DNA of 64,000 nucleotides from Candidatus Gallionella acididurans (GTDB lineage: Bacteria; Pseudomonadota; Gammaproteobacteria; Burkholderiales; Gallionellaceae): contig LSLI01000005.1 of NCBI GenBank assembly GCA_001577345.1, positions 1 through 64,000 of the forward strand, read 5' to 3'. The translations under genes were made by a program, and so were the position numbers. The notes beneath the pieces were generated by a model. That model did not search any database. It had not been told where the DNA came from and saw nothing but the letters and a program-made list of their open reading frames with translations. Shown here piece by piece: positions 1 to 8,702 of this stretch (position 1 is the stretch's first letter; the number at the start of each line of letters is the position of its first letter).

Positions 1-1
1 T

Positions 2-457
2 AGCACACTGGTTTCCATCGGCCTCATGATCGTCGCGTTGCCGCGCACACTGGTTTACATCAGCATCATAGCCATCGCGTTGGGCGGCATCGTGTACGGC
101 TTGACTCATCTGGAGGGAATGACCCTCAGGGTGATCCCGGAACGCCAGCCATTGTTTGTCACGATGAGTGATGGCTCGATTCAGAACAAATACGAATTCA
201 AGGTGGTCAACAAAACCGACAGGGATCTCCATGTTAATGTGTCAACGGAAGGCGGTGTGGCCGGGCAGGCCATACTCGGTGCAGAGCAGCCCATACTGAC
301 CCATCATGGCCGCGGCACTTCGTTTACGATTTTCGTCAAGGCTCCCGGTGCGAGCATCAAGCAGGAAGTGACACCGATAGAGTTCCGCATACAAAGCGCG
401 GAGGACCCGGCAATCTCGGCGGAATACGATTCCAAATTCAACGGCCCCAAGCCCTGA
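2..457 (+). CDS. ccoG: Cytochrome c oxidase accessory protein CcoG, C-terminal part (cut by window edge)
   Basis: Only the C-terminal part is present; the reading frame is open from base 2 and the gene starts outside the window. CcoG/FixG is a membrane iron-sulfur protein that helps mature cbb3-type cytochrome oxidase, probably in copper reduction. The visible part has one membrane segment (around 'TLVYISIIAIALGGIVYGL') followed by about 110 residues of the Ig-like domain typical of the FixG C-terminus. The ferredoxin cysteines lie upstream and are not visible. It is followed after 24 bases by ccoH, then ccoI and ccoS, the standard order of this operon. Identification rests on the C-terminal domain plus this context. 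Confidence 0.88.
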   Translation, partial: STLVSIGLMIVALPRTLVYISIIAIALGGIVYGLTHLEGMTLRVIPERQPLFVTMSDGSIQNKYEFKVVNKTDRDLHVNVSTEGGVAGQAILGAEQPILTHHGRGTSFTIFVKAPGASIKQEVTPIEFRIQSAEDPAISAEYDSKFNGPKP

Positions 458-481
458 ATGAGATTCGACAAGGAGTGACAA

Positions 482-991
482 ATGCTTACGCAAAAAGACA
501 AGACGGGTTGGCGCAATCCATGGGTTATCGGAATGACGGGGCTGATCGTTACAACATTACTGGTCAATTCGGTGTTGATTTGGTTCGCACTGCACAGCCG
601 TTCCACTTTGGTGGATCACGAGTACAGTACCAAGGATCGCAAGTCCGATACGGAAACAATAGGTGGCATTCAGGCACAAAATTCCCTGGCGTGGAAAGTC
701 ACCCTCAAGCAGCCCAAGGCAGTCATGCTGGGTACGCCCGCCCCCTACGAAATTGATGTGGCGGACAGCCAGGGTGCGCCGGTGAACGGCGAAATGGAGG
801 TGGTAGCCTATCGCCCTGCAGACGCGGAGAAGGACTTTTCGATACCCTTCAAGAATGTCGCATCTGGCAAATATCAGGGCTATATCACTTTCCCGCTCAA
901 AGGCTACTGGGAATTGCGCATTCGTGTCAGGCGCGCCAATGATATGTTTGAAGCGGCAAGCGATAAGTTCCTGGTCACACAAGCGCAATAA
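482..991 (+). CDS. ccoH: FixH/CcoH family cbb3 oxidase assembly protein
   Basis: 169 residues. One membrane anchor near residues 13-36 (basic 'DKTGWRNPWVIG' then a hydrophobic stretch) is followed by a periplasmic beta-rich domain with the family pattern 'GYWELRIRVRRANDMFEA' near the end. FixH/CcoH proteins associate with the cbb3 oxidase during assembly and stabilise it in the inner membrane. An AAGGAG ribosome site sits about 7 bases before the ATG. The gene lies between ccoG and ccoI with gaps of 24 and 6 bases, so it is cotranscribed with them. Confidence 0.9.
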   Translation: MLTQKDKTGWRNPWVIGMTGLIVTTLLVNSVLIWFALHSRSTLVDHEYSTKDRKSDTETIGGIQAQNSLAWKVTLKQPKAVMLGTPAPYEIDVADSQGAPVNGEMEVVAYRPADAEKDFSIPFKNVASGKYQGYITFPLKGYWELRIRVRRANDMFEAASDKFLVTQAQ

Positions 992-997
992 ACCTTC

Positions 998-3469
998 ATG
1001 GTGAATCAGCCTGGCACGCTCGGCACCACTGGCTGCTTTCATTGCGGTCTGCCTGTCGCTTCGGGGGCTCACCATCACGCCGATCTGGACGGAGCGCAGA
1101 GGAGTTTCTGTTGCCCGGGCTGCCAATCGGTGTGCACTGCCATTTTTGGGGCAGGGTTGCAGGGATATTACCAGCGCACACCAGAAGGCATGCTGCTTGC
1201 CCCCCCGCCGGAGCCGCCCGGGGATATTGAAATCTATGATTTCGACGAGGTGCAGCAGGAATTTGTCACCTGCTCCGGCGACCTGCGCGACATTCACCTG
1301 CTCGTGGAAGGCATCCACTGTCCCGCCTGTGTGTGGCTGATCGAACGCGGGCTGCAACGCGAACCCGGGGTTCAATCGGCCAATGTCAATCTGGCCGCCA
1401 AGCGCATACACCTGCGCTGGGACAGCAAGCGCAACAAGCTTTCCAGCCTGATCCGCGCCCTCGCCAGGATAGGCTACGCAGCCGTGCCTTACGATCCGGA
1501 AAATGCGGAAGGGGTAATCAAAAAAGCCAATCGCAGCATGCTCTTCCGCCTGTTCTTCGCGGGCTTTGCCATGATGAACCTGATCTGGATTTCCATCGCG
1601 CTGTACAGCGGTGCGAACAAGGGAGAGTTCCGGGAGTTCTTCCACTGGATGGGTTTCGCCCTGGCCACGCCGACCCTGTTGTATGCGGGTTATCCATTTT
1701 ACCGGGGCGCAATCGGCGGGTTGCGCGCCTGGCGGCTAACCATGGACTTGCCTATTGCCATCGGCCTGAGCGTGACCTATGCCTATTCCACCTATATCAC
1801 GGTCACGGCGAACAAAATCGGCGAAGTGTATTTCGATACGGTGACCAACCTGATTTTTGTGATTCTGATCGGGCGCTATCTGGAAGGCCTGTTCCGCCAT
1901 CAGGCGCTGTCCGCCACAAGGCGGCTGATGGAATTGCAGTCCCGCGTGGCAACCGTGATACAGGACGGCAAGGAACAAATCGTGCCGACACGCGGGGTAA
2001 AACCCGGCGACCGTGTTTTGATCAAGCCCGGTTTTAAAGTGCCGGTGGACGGCATCGTGCTCGAAGGGCACAGTGCAATCGATGAATCCATGCTGAGCGG
2101 GGAATCCGCGCCGGTCAGCAAATATGCCGGCGCAAAGGTTTCCGCCGGGACGGTGAATACCAATGGCGCGCTGCTGGTTGAGGTAAGTTCGACTTTACAG
2201 AACACCACACTGTCAAAAATCATCCGGCTGGTTGAAGAGGCGCAAGCATCCAAGGCACCGATACAACGCACGGCCGACACCATCGTGCCGTGGTTTGTTT
2301 TGGTAACGCTGATTTGCGCGACGCTCACATTCTTCATCTGGAACACCAAAAGTTTTGAACTCGCCCTGATGGCGGCGACCTCGGTGCTGATCATCACCTG
2401 TCCCTGCGCGCTGGGAATGGCGACGCCGATGTCGATTGCCGTGGCCTCCGGATTGGGGGCAAGGTACGGCATCTTGATCAAGAACGGCCTGGTGCTGGAG
2501 ACCCTGTCCAGGGTGAATCATTTCGTGTTCGATAAAACCGGCACGCTGACTGAAGGCAAGATGAGCGTGGCGCATGTGTGTACCACGCCCCTCGCGGCCA
2601 GGAAGGACATTTTACGCATCGCGGCAGCGGTGGAACGTTACAGCGAACATAGCGCAGCCAGGGCCATCATTGCCGAGGCGGAAGTACATCGGCTGAACTT
2701 TCGTGATGTCACGGTGCGGGAATTTCATTCCGTGGCCGGGTTGGGTGTGCAGGCTGAAGTGAATGGAGAACCCGTGCTGCTGGGCAGTGCCGAATGGCTG
2801 ATCCGCAGCCGCATCACGCTGGATGAAGGTCTGCTGGCGCAGGCGCGCGAACTGGAAGCACAAGCGATGAGTTGCGTTCACTGCGCGTTGGGCAATGCGC
2901 ATGTGGCGGTATTCGCACTGGCGGACAAATTGCGCGATGACGCGCGGCAACTGGTGAACGAGTTGCGTGCAGCGGGCATAGCCATGACCCTGCTGAGCGG
3001 GGACCGCAAGGCGGTTGCCGATGCCATCGCGCTGCAACTGGGCGGCATGGAAGTGATTGCCGAAGTGTTGCCGCAGGACAAGGATAGGGTGATCCAGCGC
3101 TTGCAACAAGGCGGAAAAGTCGTAGTCATGGTGGGCGACGGCATCAACGATGCGCCCGCCCTGGTGCGTGCCGACGTCGGTATCGCTCTTGGATCGGGAA
3201 CCGATGTGTCGCTGGAAAGTGCCGACATCGTGCTGATGCACAACGGGCTGGACAAGGTGCGGTTGGCAACACTGCTGTCGCGCCGCACCCTGCGCACCAT
3301 CAAGCAAAATATCGGGCTTTCCTTTATGTATAACGCTATCATGGTACCGCTGGCGATGATGGCCAGGATAAATCCACTGGCTGCGGCTATCACCATGCCC
3401 ATCAGCTCATTGGTGGTGATCGGAAATGCGGCGCGCATCCGCAACCTGTTCAAAAATGAAAAACCCTAG
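998..3469 (+). CDS. ccoI: P1B-type copper-transporting ATPase CcoI/FixI
   Basis: 823 residues, the usual length for FixI-type pumps that export copper for cbb3 oxidase assembly. An N-terminal zinc-finger-like segment (CxxC at 13-16 and CCPGC at 38-42) precedes a heavy-metal-associated domain with GIHCPAC (Cys108, Cys111). Then come membrane helices, the intramembrane CPC motif (near residue 467), the phosphorylation site DKTGTLT (near 511) and the hinge GDGINDAP (near 712). All catalytic signatures are intact. Six bases separate it from ccoH and nine from ccoS. The poor ribosome site at the ATG suggests translational coupling to ccoH. Confidence 0.96.
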   Translation: MVNQPGTLGTTGCFHCGLPVASGAHHHADLDGAQRSFCCPGCQSVCTAIFGAGLQGYYQRTPEGMLLAPPPEPPGDIEIYDFDEVQQEFVTCSGDLRDIHLLVEGIHCPACVWLIERGLQREPGVQSANVNLAAKRIHLRWDSKRNKLSSLIRALARIGYAAVPYDPENAEGVIKKANRSMLFRLFFAGFAMMNLIWISIALYSGANKGEFREFFHWMGFALATPTLLYAGYPFYRGAIGGLRAWRLTMDLPIAIGLSVTYAYSTYITVTANKIGEVYFDTVTNLIFVILIGRYLEGLFRHQALSATRRLMELQSRVATVIQDGKEQIVPTRGVKPGDRVLIKPGFKVPVDGIVLEGHSAIDESMLSGESAPVSKYAGAKVSAGTVNTNGALLVEVSSTLQNTTLSKIIRLVEEAQASKAPIQRTADTIVPWFVLVTLICATLTFFIWNTKSFELALMAATSVLIITCPCALGMATPMSIAVASGLGARYGILIKNGLVLETLSRVNHFVFDKTGTLTEGKMSVAHVCTTPLAARKDILRIAAAVERYSEHSAARAIIAEAEVHRLNFRDVTVREFHSVAGLGVQAEVNGEPVLLGSAEWLIRSRITLDEGLLAQARELEAQAMSCVHCALGNAHVAVFALADKLRDDARQLVNELRAAGIAMTLLSGDRKAVADAIALQLGGMEVIAEVLPQDKDRVIQRLQQGGKVVVMVGDGINDAPALVRADVGIALGSGTDVSLESADIVLMHNGLDKVRLATLLSRRTLRTIKQNIGLSFMYNAIMVPLAMMARINPLAAAITMPISSLVVIGNAARIRNLFKNEKP

Positions 3470-3478
3470 GGGGGCGAC

Positions 3479-3634
3479 ATGGATGTAATTTACACTTTGA
3501 TACCCGGCATGACGTTCCTGGGCCTGGTGTTCTTTGCAATAATGATTTGGGCAGTCAAACAGGGACAGTATGAAGACATGGAAGGCAATGCCAACCGCAT
3601 TCTGCAGGATGACGATGAAGACATGATGCCATGA
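3479..3634 (+). CDS. ccoS: cbb3-type cytochrome oxidase assembly protein CcoS
   Basis: A 51-residue gene read directly from the sequence. It begins MDVIYTLIPGMTFLGLV, has one membrane helix (about residues 5-27) and ends in an acidic tail (QDDDEDMMP). This matches CcoS/FixS, a small membrane protein needed to insert cofactors into the cbb3 oxidase catalytic subunit. A GGGGGG run just before the start acts as a strong ribosome site. It is the last gene of ccoGHIS; the next gene runs in the opposite direction. Position and shape make the call firm despite the small size. Confidence 0.9.
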   Translation: MDVIYTLIPGMTFLGLVFFAIMIWAVKQGQYEDMEGNANRILQDDDEDMMP

Positions 3635-3693
3635 CCATTCACCGGACGAAAACACCCATCCCGCAATAATGAAGCGTGGCGACTTCGGTAGAT

Positions 3694-4362
3694 CTATTGG
3701 ACTATCTCGCCGCTGGTCAATAAAGGCTTAACCAGCTTGTCAAAATCCCCGGGCGCGACATATTGCAGCAACGGTTTTTCGCTGCCTCCCAGAGCGATAT
3801 CCAGTCCGTTCTGCGGATACAGCCAGTGGATCACGCCACTTTTCTTTTCCCTGATGCGTTGCGCCGGTTGCCCAAAACGCTTGGCGAAAACAGTGTCTTC
3901 CAAACGAACCAAAGGCATATAGGTCAGGCTGCCGATCGGCATGGTGAATACCCTGGCGACATCATCCGGATCCATGGTGATTTCCTTGCTGCCACCCGTG
4001 GCATTCATGCGCAAGCCCCGCGCCAGCATGCCTTGCAATTCCGAATCCGGAACCATGATACTCAACACTATCCTGCCTTTCAGTCCGGCCAGATTGACCT
4101 CTTCAAAAAAAACTTCCACAGCCAATTGACCGTTGGGCGATTTGAACAAGATGGGTTTGGCCACCTCCTTGAAATGCTGTTCGGCCTGGTTGGTGTTGCT
4201 TTGTCCCAAGGTGACGCCGAATATCTGGATGGTATCCGCAGTCGGATGCCCGATATGCCAGGGCAAGTCTGATTTCTCGGCGGGCTGGTCCCCCTGAAAA
4301 AAAGCCACCCCCAGGATCAGCAGCGCAACAAGCGTGATTCCCCAATAGATTTTTCTTTCCAT
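3694..4362 (-). CDS. Conserved hypothetical membrane-anchored periplasmic protein
   Basis: 222 residues. An N-terminal signal anchor (MERKIYWG then a hydrophobic helix at about 7-23) leads into a soluble domain with no motif I can name. It contains no cysteine, so it is not a lipoprotein or a metal-cysteine protein. It converges on ccoS, leaving 59 bases between the stops. Function unknown. The clear anchor and a body free of low-complexity sequence support a real gene. Confidence 0.75.
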   Translation of the reverse strand: MERKIYWGITLVALLILGVAFFQGDQPAEKSDLPWHIGHPTADTIQIFGVTLGQSNTNQAEQHFKEVAKPILFKSPNGQLAVEVFFEEVNLAGLKGRIVLSIMVPDSELQGMLARGLRMNATGGSKEITMDPDDVARVFTMPIGSLTYMPLVRLEDTVFAKRFGQPAQRIREKKSGVIHWLYPQNGLDIALGGSEKPLLQYVAPGDFDKLVKPLLTSGEIVQ

Positions 4363-4633
4363 TTTTGCGGGCCAGTTTGAATTAAATCACAAGTCAGGAA
4401 CAAAGCCTGAAATCGCGAAGATCAGCCACCACATGAACTCCCACCGCCCATGAAAAATTGGGCGAACCAATGACCGAAAAACAAGGGGATGCGGCATTAT
4501 TTCCGGATGGTATCATCTGATCCCTGATGATGCTTAATTCTGACTTTAATTAAAAACCAGACAGTGAGCCTGATTCGCACATGTTGAAACAAATCAACAT
4601 GAACCTGAATAAACTACCGACCGAAAACAAGGC
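4363..4633. other. Divergent intergenic region without a gene
   Basis: 271 bases between two divergent genes, presumably holding both promoters. A short hairpin (ATGTTGA, six-base loop, TCAACAT, about 4579-4598) lies 35 bases before the 4634 start. I recognise no regulator site and no reading frame here. Confidence 0.5.
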
Positions 4634-5071
4634 ATGAGACTCCCGGACCTGAATATTTTCACTGCCTGGCTTCTGATCCCGCAGACCTTGGCAATGGGCT
4701 GGGTAGCAGCACTCGGGCGTTTGATACTGGAACTGTTCGGTACGGATACCCCGGAGGAAGGAATTCCCGGGCGCATCGTCGGCGCGTTGTTGTTGCTGGG
4801 CGCTGTCTTTGTGGTACGCCGCCTGCTCGGCGGCACCCTGCCCATTGTTGGCAATCCGGTCGGCAATGGTTATCGTTTCGGACATCGTCTTATTTTGACA
4901 GGCAATATTCTGGCGGCAGCATTGTTTGTTTTTCAGATTGCCTGGCATTGGATACCCAGCGCTGCGGCAGTGATGGTAATGGCCCAGCTCACTTCTGCGT
5001 TTGGCTACTGGGTCATGGCGCTTTGGATGGCGGGGTTTTCTTTTCTTTACCAGTCGACTCAAGTTGCCTAA
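4634..5071 (+). CDS. Hypothetical integral membrane protein
   Basis: 145 residues with about four predicted membrane segments: near 8-35 (AWLLIPQTLAMGWVAALG), 47-62 (IVGALLLLGAVFVV), 84-105 (LILTGNILAAALFVFQIAW) and 113-138. There are no motifs I can name. The ATG has no strong ribosome site. Downstream lies the recombined phoU/tRNA-Pro hotspot, so this is the last apparently intact gene before it. Function unknown; hydrophobicity and helix spacing support coding. Confidence 0.65.
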   Translation: MRLPDLNIFTAWLLIPQTLAMGWVAALGRLILELFGTDTPEEGIPGRIVGALLLLGAVFVVRRLLGGTLPIVGNPVGNGYRFGHRLILTGNILAAALFVFQIAWHWIPSAAAVMVMAQLTSAFGYWVMALWMAGFSFLYQSTQVA

Positions 5072-5144
5072 CTTTCGCCATAGTTCGGTGGCCGATTATG
5101 CAAAGTTATTATCTATTCAAATTATTTTTGCACAGGAGAAAACC

Positions 5145-5238
5145 GATGGATAACCCGATTTCAGGAATGATCGTGAGGCCTGATATCGATTGTAGTCGTG
5201 CCGCTGCCATCATGTGCTACGCGCTCATCGGCAGGTAA
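5145..5238 (+). pseudogene. Possible orphaned gene start (30 codons) reading into the phoU remnant
   Basis: A good ribosome site (AGGAGA) precedes an ATG at 5145 (MDNPISGMIVRPD...), but the frame closes after 30 codons and runs antisense into the 3' end of the phoU remnant. It may be the 5' stump of a gene lost when the region was rearranged, or an accident. No family is recognisable. Confidence 0.3.
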
Positions 5239-5617
5239 CACCCCGGTTGTAGCAAGATATGCGGCTTCGGCGATATTGGTGGCGTGGTCGCCAACGCGTT
5301 CGATATTCTTGGCGCAGCAAAGAAGATGGACGAAGCCGACCACATGCGCATGGTCTTCAGTCATGCGTACGAGAATTTTCTTGAATAGCGCAGTGTGTAG
5401 TTTGTCAATCGCATCGTCCTGTTGACGGATGATCAGCGCCTGCTCAGCATTACGCGAAACGCAGGCATCAAGTCCTTGTCTGACTTGAGCCGAGGCGAGG
5501 CCTGATAGCCGCTCAACGTCTCCTCCACAATATCCTGCGGAAAAGGTTCGTTCGCTATCACATTAGCGCGCTTGGCGATGTTTTTGGCCAAGCCGCCAAT
5601 TCGTTCGAGGTCTCTCA
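5161..5617 (-). pseudogene. phoU: Broken phoU: 5' truncated and frameshifted
   Basis: The minus strand encodes the middle and end of a PhoU-type phosphate-signalling regulator in two frames. The upstream piece has the PhoU signature RDLERIGGLAKNIAKRA; the downstream piece reads ERLSGLASAQVRQGLDA and later AKNIERVGDHATNIAE, the second conserved PhoU helix motif. A one-base shift is needed near 5515-5525 to join them. About 90-100 N-terminal residues are missing: homology stops at about 5613, where an opposite-strand integrase fragment begins. PhoU normally damps the PhoR/PhoB response with the Pst transporter; this copy cannot be functional. No pst or pho genes are nearby. Confidence 0.8.
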
Positions 5618-5640
5618 TTGGGTGTTTGTTCATCCCAATG
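5616..5640. repeat. Inverted repeat at the phoU/integrase junction
   Basis: CATTGGG (5616-5622) and CCCAATG (5634-5640) form a 7-bp inverted repeat with an 11-base spacer exactly where phoU homology ends and integrase homology begins. It may mark the recombination point. Confidence 0.45.
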
Positions 5641-5939
5641 GTGAACAGTTGCAGTCAGTGGGGACAGCTTATAAAGCGCTGCTCAAGCGTGTCGGGATCG
5701 AGGACTTTCGGATTCACGATTTACGCCATACTTGTGCATCATGGCTGGTTACTGCTGGGGTGCAACTACCTGCGGTGATGGATTTGCTCGGTCATTCGTC
5801 AATCCAGATGACAGAGCGATACGCACACCTCTCACCCGAGAATGTTCGGGCTGCTGTATGTGCGCTGGATGGTGTGGCACAAAATAGTCACACCAATTTT
5901 AATGTACCTGAGCTGAGTAAGACTAAGGCACTGATTTAA
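5622..5939 (+). pseudogene. Tyrosine recombinase/phage integrase, C-terminal fragment
   Basis: About 105 residues of the catalytic C-terminus of a tyrosine recombinase. It contains the HDLRHT box (H-x-x-R), then LLGHSS and MTERYAHL with the nucleophilic tyrosine. The N-terminal DNA-binding part and the first catalytic arginine are absent, and the fragment begins at the phoU junction, so it is a remnant. Its stop lies one base from the encoded CCA end of tRNA-Pro, the usual place for the integrase of an element inserted at a tRNA 3' end. It is unrelated in frame and strand to the integrase on the other side of the tRNA. Confidence 0.85.
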
Positions 5940-6007
<68 letters not shown>

Positions 6008-6017
<10 letters not shown>

Positions 6018-7402
6018 CTTACGTTTTGTGATGCTGTAGTATAGTTTGTAGTATAGTTACCGACTAAAATAAACCAAATAAATTTGTTTAATATTAGAGC
6101 TTTAAGATAGCAGTTGCAGCCTCGCCCCACTCCTAACTTTGAATCACTATAAGGCATACGGGGTGTGTTGTTAATCGACACAATGGTCAGTATGTCTATC
6201 CCTTCGCCGTACAAGAATCTATATGTAATGCAGGTATGCCGTAGACTATATAGCGCACGATTTTCGCCAGTGGCAGTTTCTTTCAATCCAACATCATTTA
6301 GAACAATAGAAAACTGCTTCTGCAAATCTTTCAGCGCATAGTCCCTGTTTCGCTGCTGTGGCAAAAAAACATAGTCATCAGGCTTTGCTAGGCCCTGCGC
6401 CGCGTAATGGTCGCGTATTCGCTCATATACAACCACAGCCCATTTCATAGTAACTATAGGCTTATCGTGCTTTTTGGTTTTTGGTAATGACAAGCGCAAA
6501 TATGTGAAATCATTATTGATGATTGCCACATGCTTGTGCTTGAGGACTTTGATGTCACTTGGACGTATAAAGCTATTAGCCATAAATACGATCAAATTGT
6601 ATAGGTCATATGAGATTGTGATATTGCGAATTGGCTTGCCTAATTTCTGTTCACCTTTTTTCAAATCTGCTTTTGGGTAGATGATGTGGTGTGCATCTTC
6701 GCCATCATCCTTGCCATTACTTACAGATCGTATTTCATATTTAGCTCCAACCAATCGTTTTGCTGCACTCCACACTTTGCGATATTCACGTGTATTAAGC
6801 CAACCACGCGGCGAATCTTCCTTTTTTATTTTAGGGAACACTGGCATTGCCTTAATCAGTTCTTTTTTCAGTGCGTGTTGCAGCACCTTCTTAACGATGC
6901 CCATATATGCAATTGCTGTTGTCTGCCCTATGTCTTTGTCCTCGCTCACCTTGCGCAGAAATAGCTCTAGCGCAAAGTAGTCAATTTTGCCAATTTCGTA
7001 AACCCTAAAGAATGGCAGTATGTGTTTTTTTAATCGCCATTCGTCATTGTTGTGCACCGACTTTGTCAGTTCGCCGCGTGTTACACGAGCCAACTGCATT
7101 TCCATCGCAGCAAACGCGCAATACTCAAACGAAGTGTCCTTGCTTGCCGACAATGCCAGCCCTGCATGTTTCTTGTAATTTATTTCGTCGTAAAACGCTT
7201 TAGCTGCTGCAATGGCCTTCTTCTTATCCGTCTCCTTTGTGCTGCGGCGCAGAATTTTCCCATCCGTGTAATAGCGCATCCACCAAAACGGCGATGCCTC
7301 TAATTGGTAGATGACAAGCTTTTTGGGAAAGCCAGGTACGGACGTAAGTGATGCTGATATGGGTGTAGTGCGATGCTTGGGTTTTGCGGCAGCGTCAGTC
7401 AT
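6008..7402 (-). CDS. Tyrosine recombinase (element integrase) with atypical C-terminus
   Basis: 464 residues. It resembles phage and island integrases: an N-terminal region with WWMRYYTDGKILRRSTKE, a SAM-like core-binding segment (about 90-190), and a catalytic domain with the first arginine in SFIRPSDI and a YSLRHT box where histidine is usual. After DILTI the normal '(H/W)...Y' box is not recognisable; the sequence reads instead VSINNTPRMPYSDSKLG and ends NYTTNYTTASQNVSGV. The last codons lie in repeat arms and the stop is inside tRNA-Pro. It may therefore be inactive or strongly diverged. It is AT-richer than its neighbours and is the only gene between the two att repeats, which suggests a 1.6-kb integrase-only remnant. 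Confidence 0.85.
6035..6056. repeat. Two direct copies of TGTAGTATAG (candidate integrase arm sites)
   Basis: TGTAGTATAG occurs at 6035-6044 and 6047-6056, twelve bases apart, 18 bases inside the left att repeat. The same 10-mer forms an inverted pair near the other end (7463-7488). Placement at both ends of the element resembles integrase arm-type binding sites. Confidence 0.5.
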
Positions 7403-7462
7403 AGCGAATTGCTCGCTATTTGCTGAAAACCAAATAATTCAATTGAATCAGAATATAACATT

Positions 7463-7488
7463 TGTAGTATAGCGTATACTATACTACA
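7463..7488. promoter_or_regulatory. Perfect inverted repeat upstream of the integrase
   Basis: TGTAGTATAG (7463-7472), six bases, CTATACTACA (7479-7488): 10-bp perfect arms, 61 bases upstream of the integrase ATG and 85 bases from the right att repeat. It could be arm-type sites or an operator controlling the integrase. The surrounding 170 bases (7403-7572) are AT-rich with no other gene. Confidence 0.5.
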
Positions 7489-7572
7489 GTTAAATGCAAG
7501 ATGTTATATAACTCTATGTTTTTTATATGTATTAAACGTAATTTTACGAGATATTAATGAGTGCCTACTGTA

Positions 7573-7611
7573 TCCCGAACGCAGTACTCTACCAGGCTGA
7601 GCTACACCCCG
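7573..7611. repeat. Attachment-site copy (right): original 5' half of tRNA-Pro
   Basis: Identical to 5979-6017. It lies 11 bases past the ispB stop codon, so it probably marks where the native tRNA-Pro began. It lacks the anticodon 3' stem, T-arm and acceptor 3' strand, so it cannot make a tRNA. Confidence 0.85.
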
Positions 7612-7622
7612 AATTTCAAGAA

Positions 7623-8591
7623 CTAGAACTGACGCGTCGCGGAAAAGTGCGCCAATTCTAGCAAACATCGCTTGTGTTTTGAATCGGCCAGCAAGGCAAT
7701 CGAGGCACATGCAGCCTCGGCTTCGCGCATGGCTTGCCGGCGGGTGAAATCAAGCGCGCCGGTGGCGTGGATGATTTGCAGCACTTCGGGAAACTTCTCC
7801 ACATCGCCCTGCTCGATCGCGCTGCGCACCACCGCGGCCTGTTCCGGTGAACCGTGTTGCATGGCATAGATCAGCGGCAGGGTCGGCTTGCCTTCGGCGA
7901 GGTCGTCGCCAAGGTGCTTGCCGGTTTGCAGTTCGTCGGCGGAATAATCCAGCACATCGTCGACCAATTGAAATGCCGTGCCCAGATGCATGCCGTATTC
8001 GGCCACCGCCTGCTCGTCAGCGGCTGGGGCTTTGCCCAGGATCGCTCCCAGACGCATCGCGGCTTCGAAAAGCTTGGCGGTTTTGTAGTGGATCACGCGC
8101 ATGTAATTGTCCGCATCCACACCGGCATCATGGCAATTTAGCAGTTGCAGCACCTCACCCTCGGCGATGACGTTGGTCGCGTCGGCCAGCGTCTGCATCA
8201 CGCGCATCTCGCCCACTTCCACCATCATCTGGAATGCACGCGAATACAGGAAGTCGCCAACCAGCACGCTGGCGGCGTTGCCGAACAGCGCGCTGGCCGT
8301 GGCGCGGCCGCGGCGCAACTCGGATTCATCCACCACGTCATCGTGCAACAATGTCGCGGTATGGATGAATTCCACCACCGCCGCCAGATCGTGATGCCGG
8401 GTTCCCCGGTATCCGAGTGCATCGGCAGACAACACCACCAGCGCGGGCCGCAGGCGCTTGCCGCCGCTGTTGATGATGTATTCGCTGATTTGATTGACCA
8501 GCAACACTTCCGAATGCAGACGCGTCCGGATTACGCTGTCCACCGCAGCCATGTCAGCCGCGAGCAGTTGTTTGAGGTTTTCTATAAACAC
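7623..8591 (-). CDS. ispB: Octaprenyl diphosphate synthase
   Basis: A trans-isoprenyl diphosphate synthase that makes the C40 side chain of ubiquinone. The first aspartate-rich motif DDVVD (about residues 84-88) and the second DDVLD (about 211-215) are intact, as are GGKRLRP and the chain-length region. An ATG 30 bases upstream (8621) is in frame, but the GTG at 8591 has an AGGA site seven bases before it and gives 322 residues, matching E. coli IspB. It stands alone on the minus strand with the displaced 5' half of tRNA-Pro immediately downstream, so read-through originally fed the tRNA. Confidence 0.94.
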   Translation of the reverse strand: MFIENLKQLLAADMAAVDSVIRTRLHSEVLLVNQISEYIINSGGKRLRPALVVLSADALGYRGTRHHDLAAVVEFIHTATLLHDDVVDESELRRGRATASALFGNAASVLVGDFLYSRAFQMMVEVGEMRVMQTLADATNVIAEGEVLQLLNCHDAGVDADNYMRVIHYKTAKLFEAAMRLGAILGKAPAADEQAVAEYGMHLGTAFQLVDDVLDYSADELQTGKHLGDDLAEGKPTLPLIYAMQHGSPEQAAVVRSAIEQGDVEKFPEVLQIIHATGALDFTRRQAMREAEAACASIALLADSKHKRCLLELAHFSATRQF

Positions 8592-8702
8592 GTTCCATCC
8601 TGAATTATGGGAGCAGGCCAACAGCCCGGCGAACTCATTGAATACACAATTTTCGCGGCGCGCATTGTCGCATAAAACATCATGCGGGCAAGTTGCACTG
8701 CC

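Noticed and set aside
998-1100. Missing copper domain in CcoI
   Set aside because: The N-terminal zinc-type segment and the CPAC metal-binding domain are both present further along.
7573-7611. A second tRNA-Pro gene
   Set aside because: Only the 5' half is present; the anticodon 3' stem, T-arm and acceptor 3' strand are missing.
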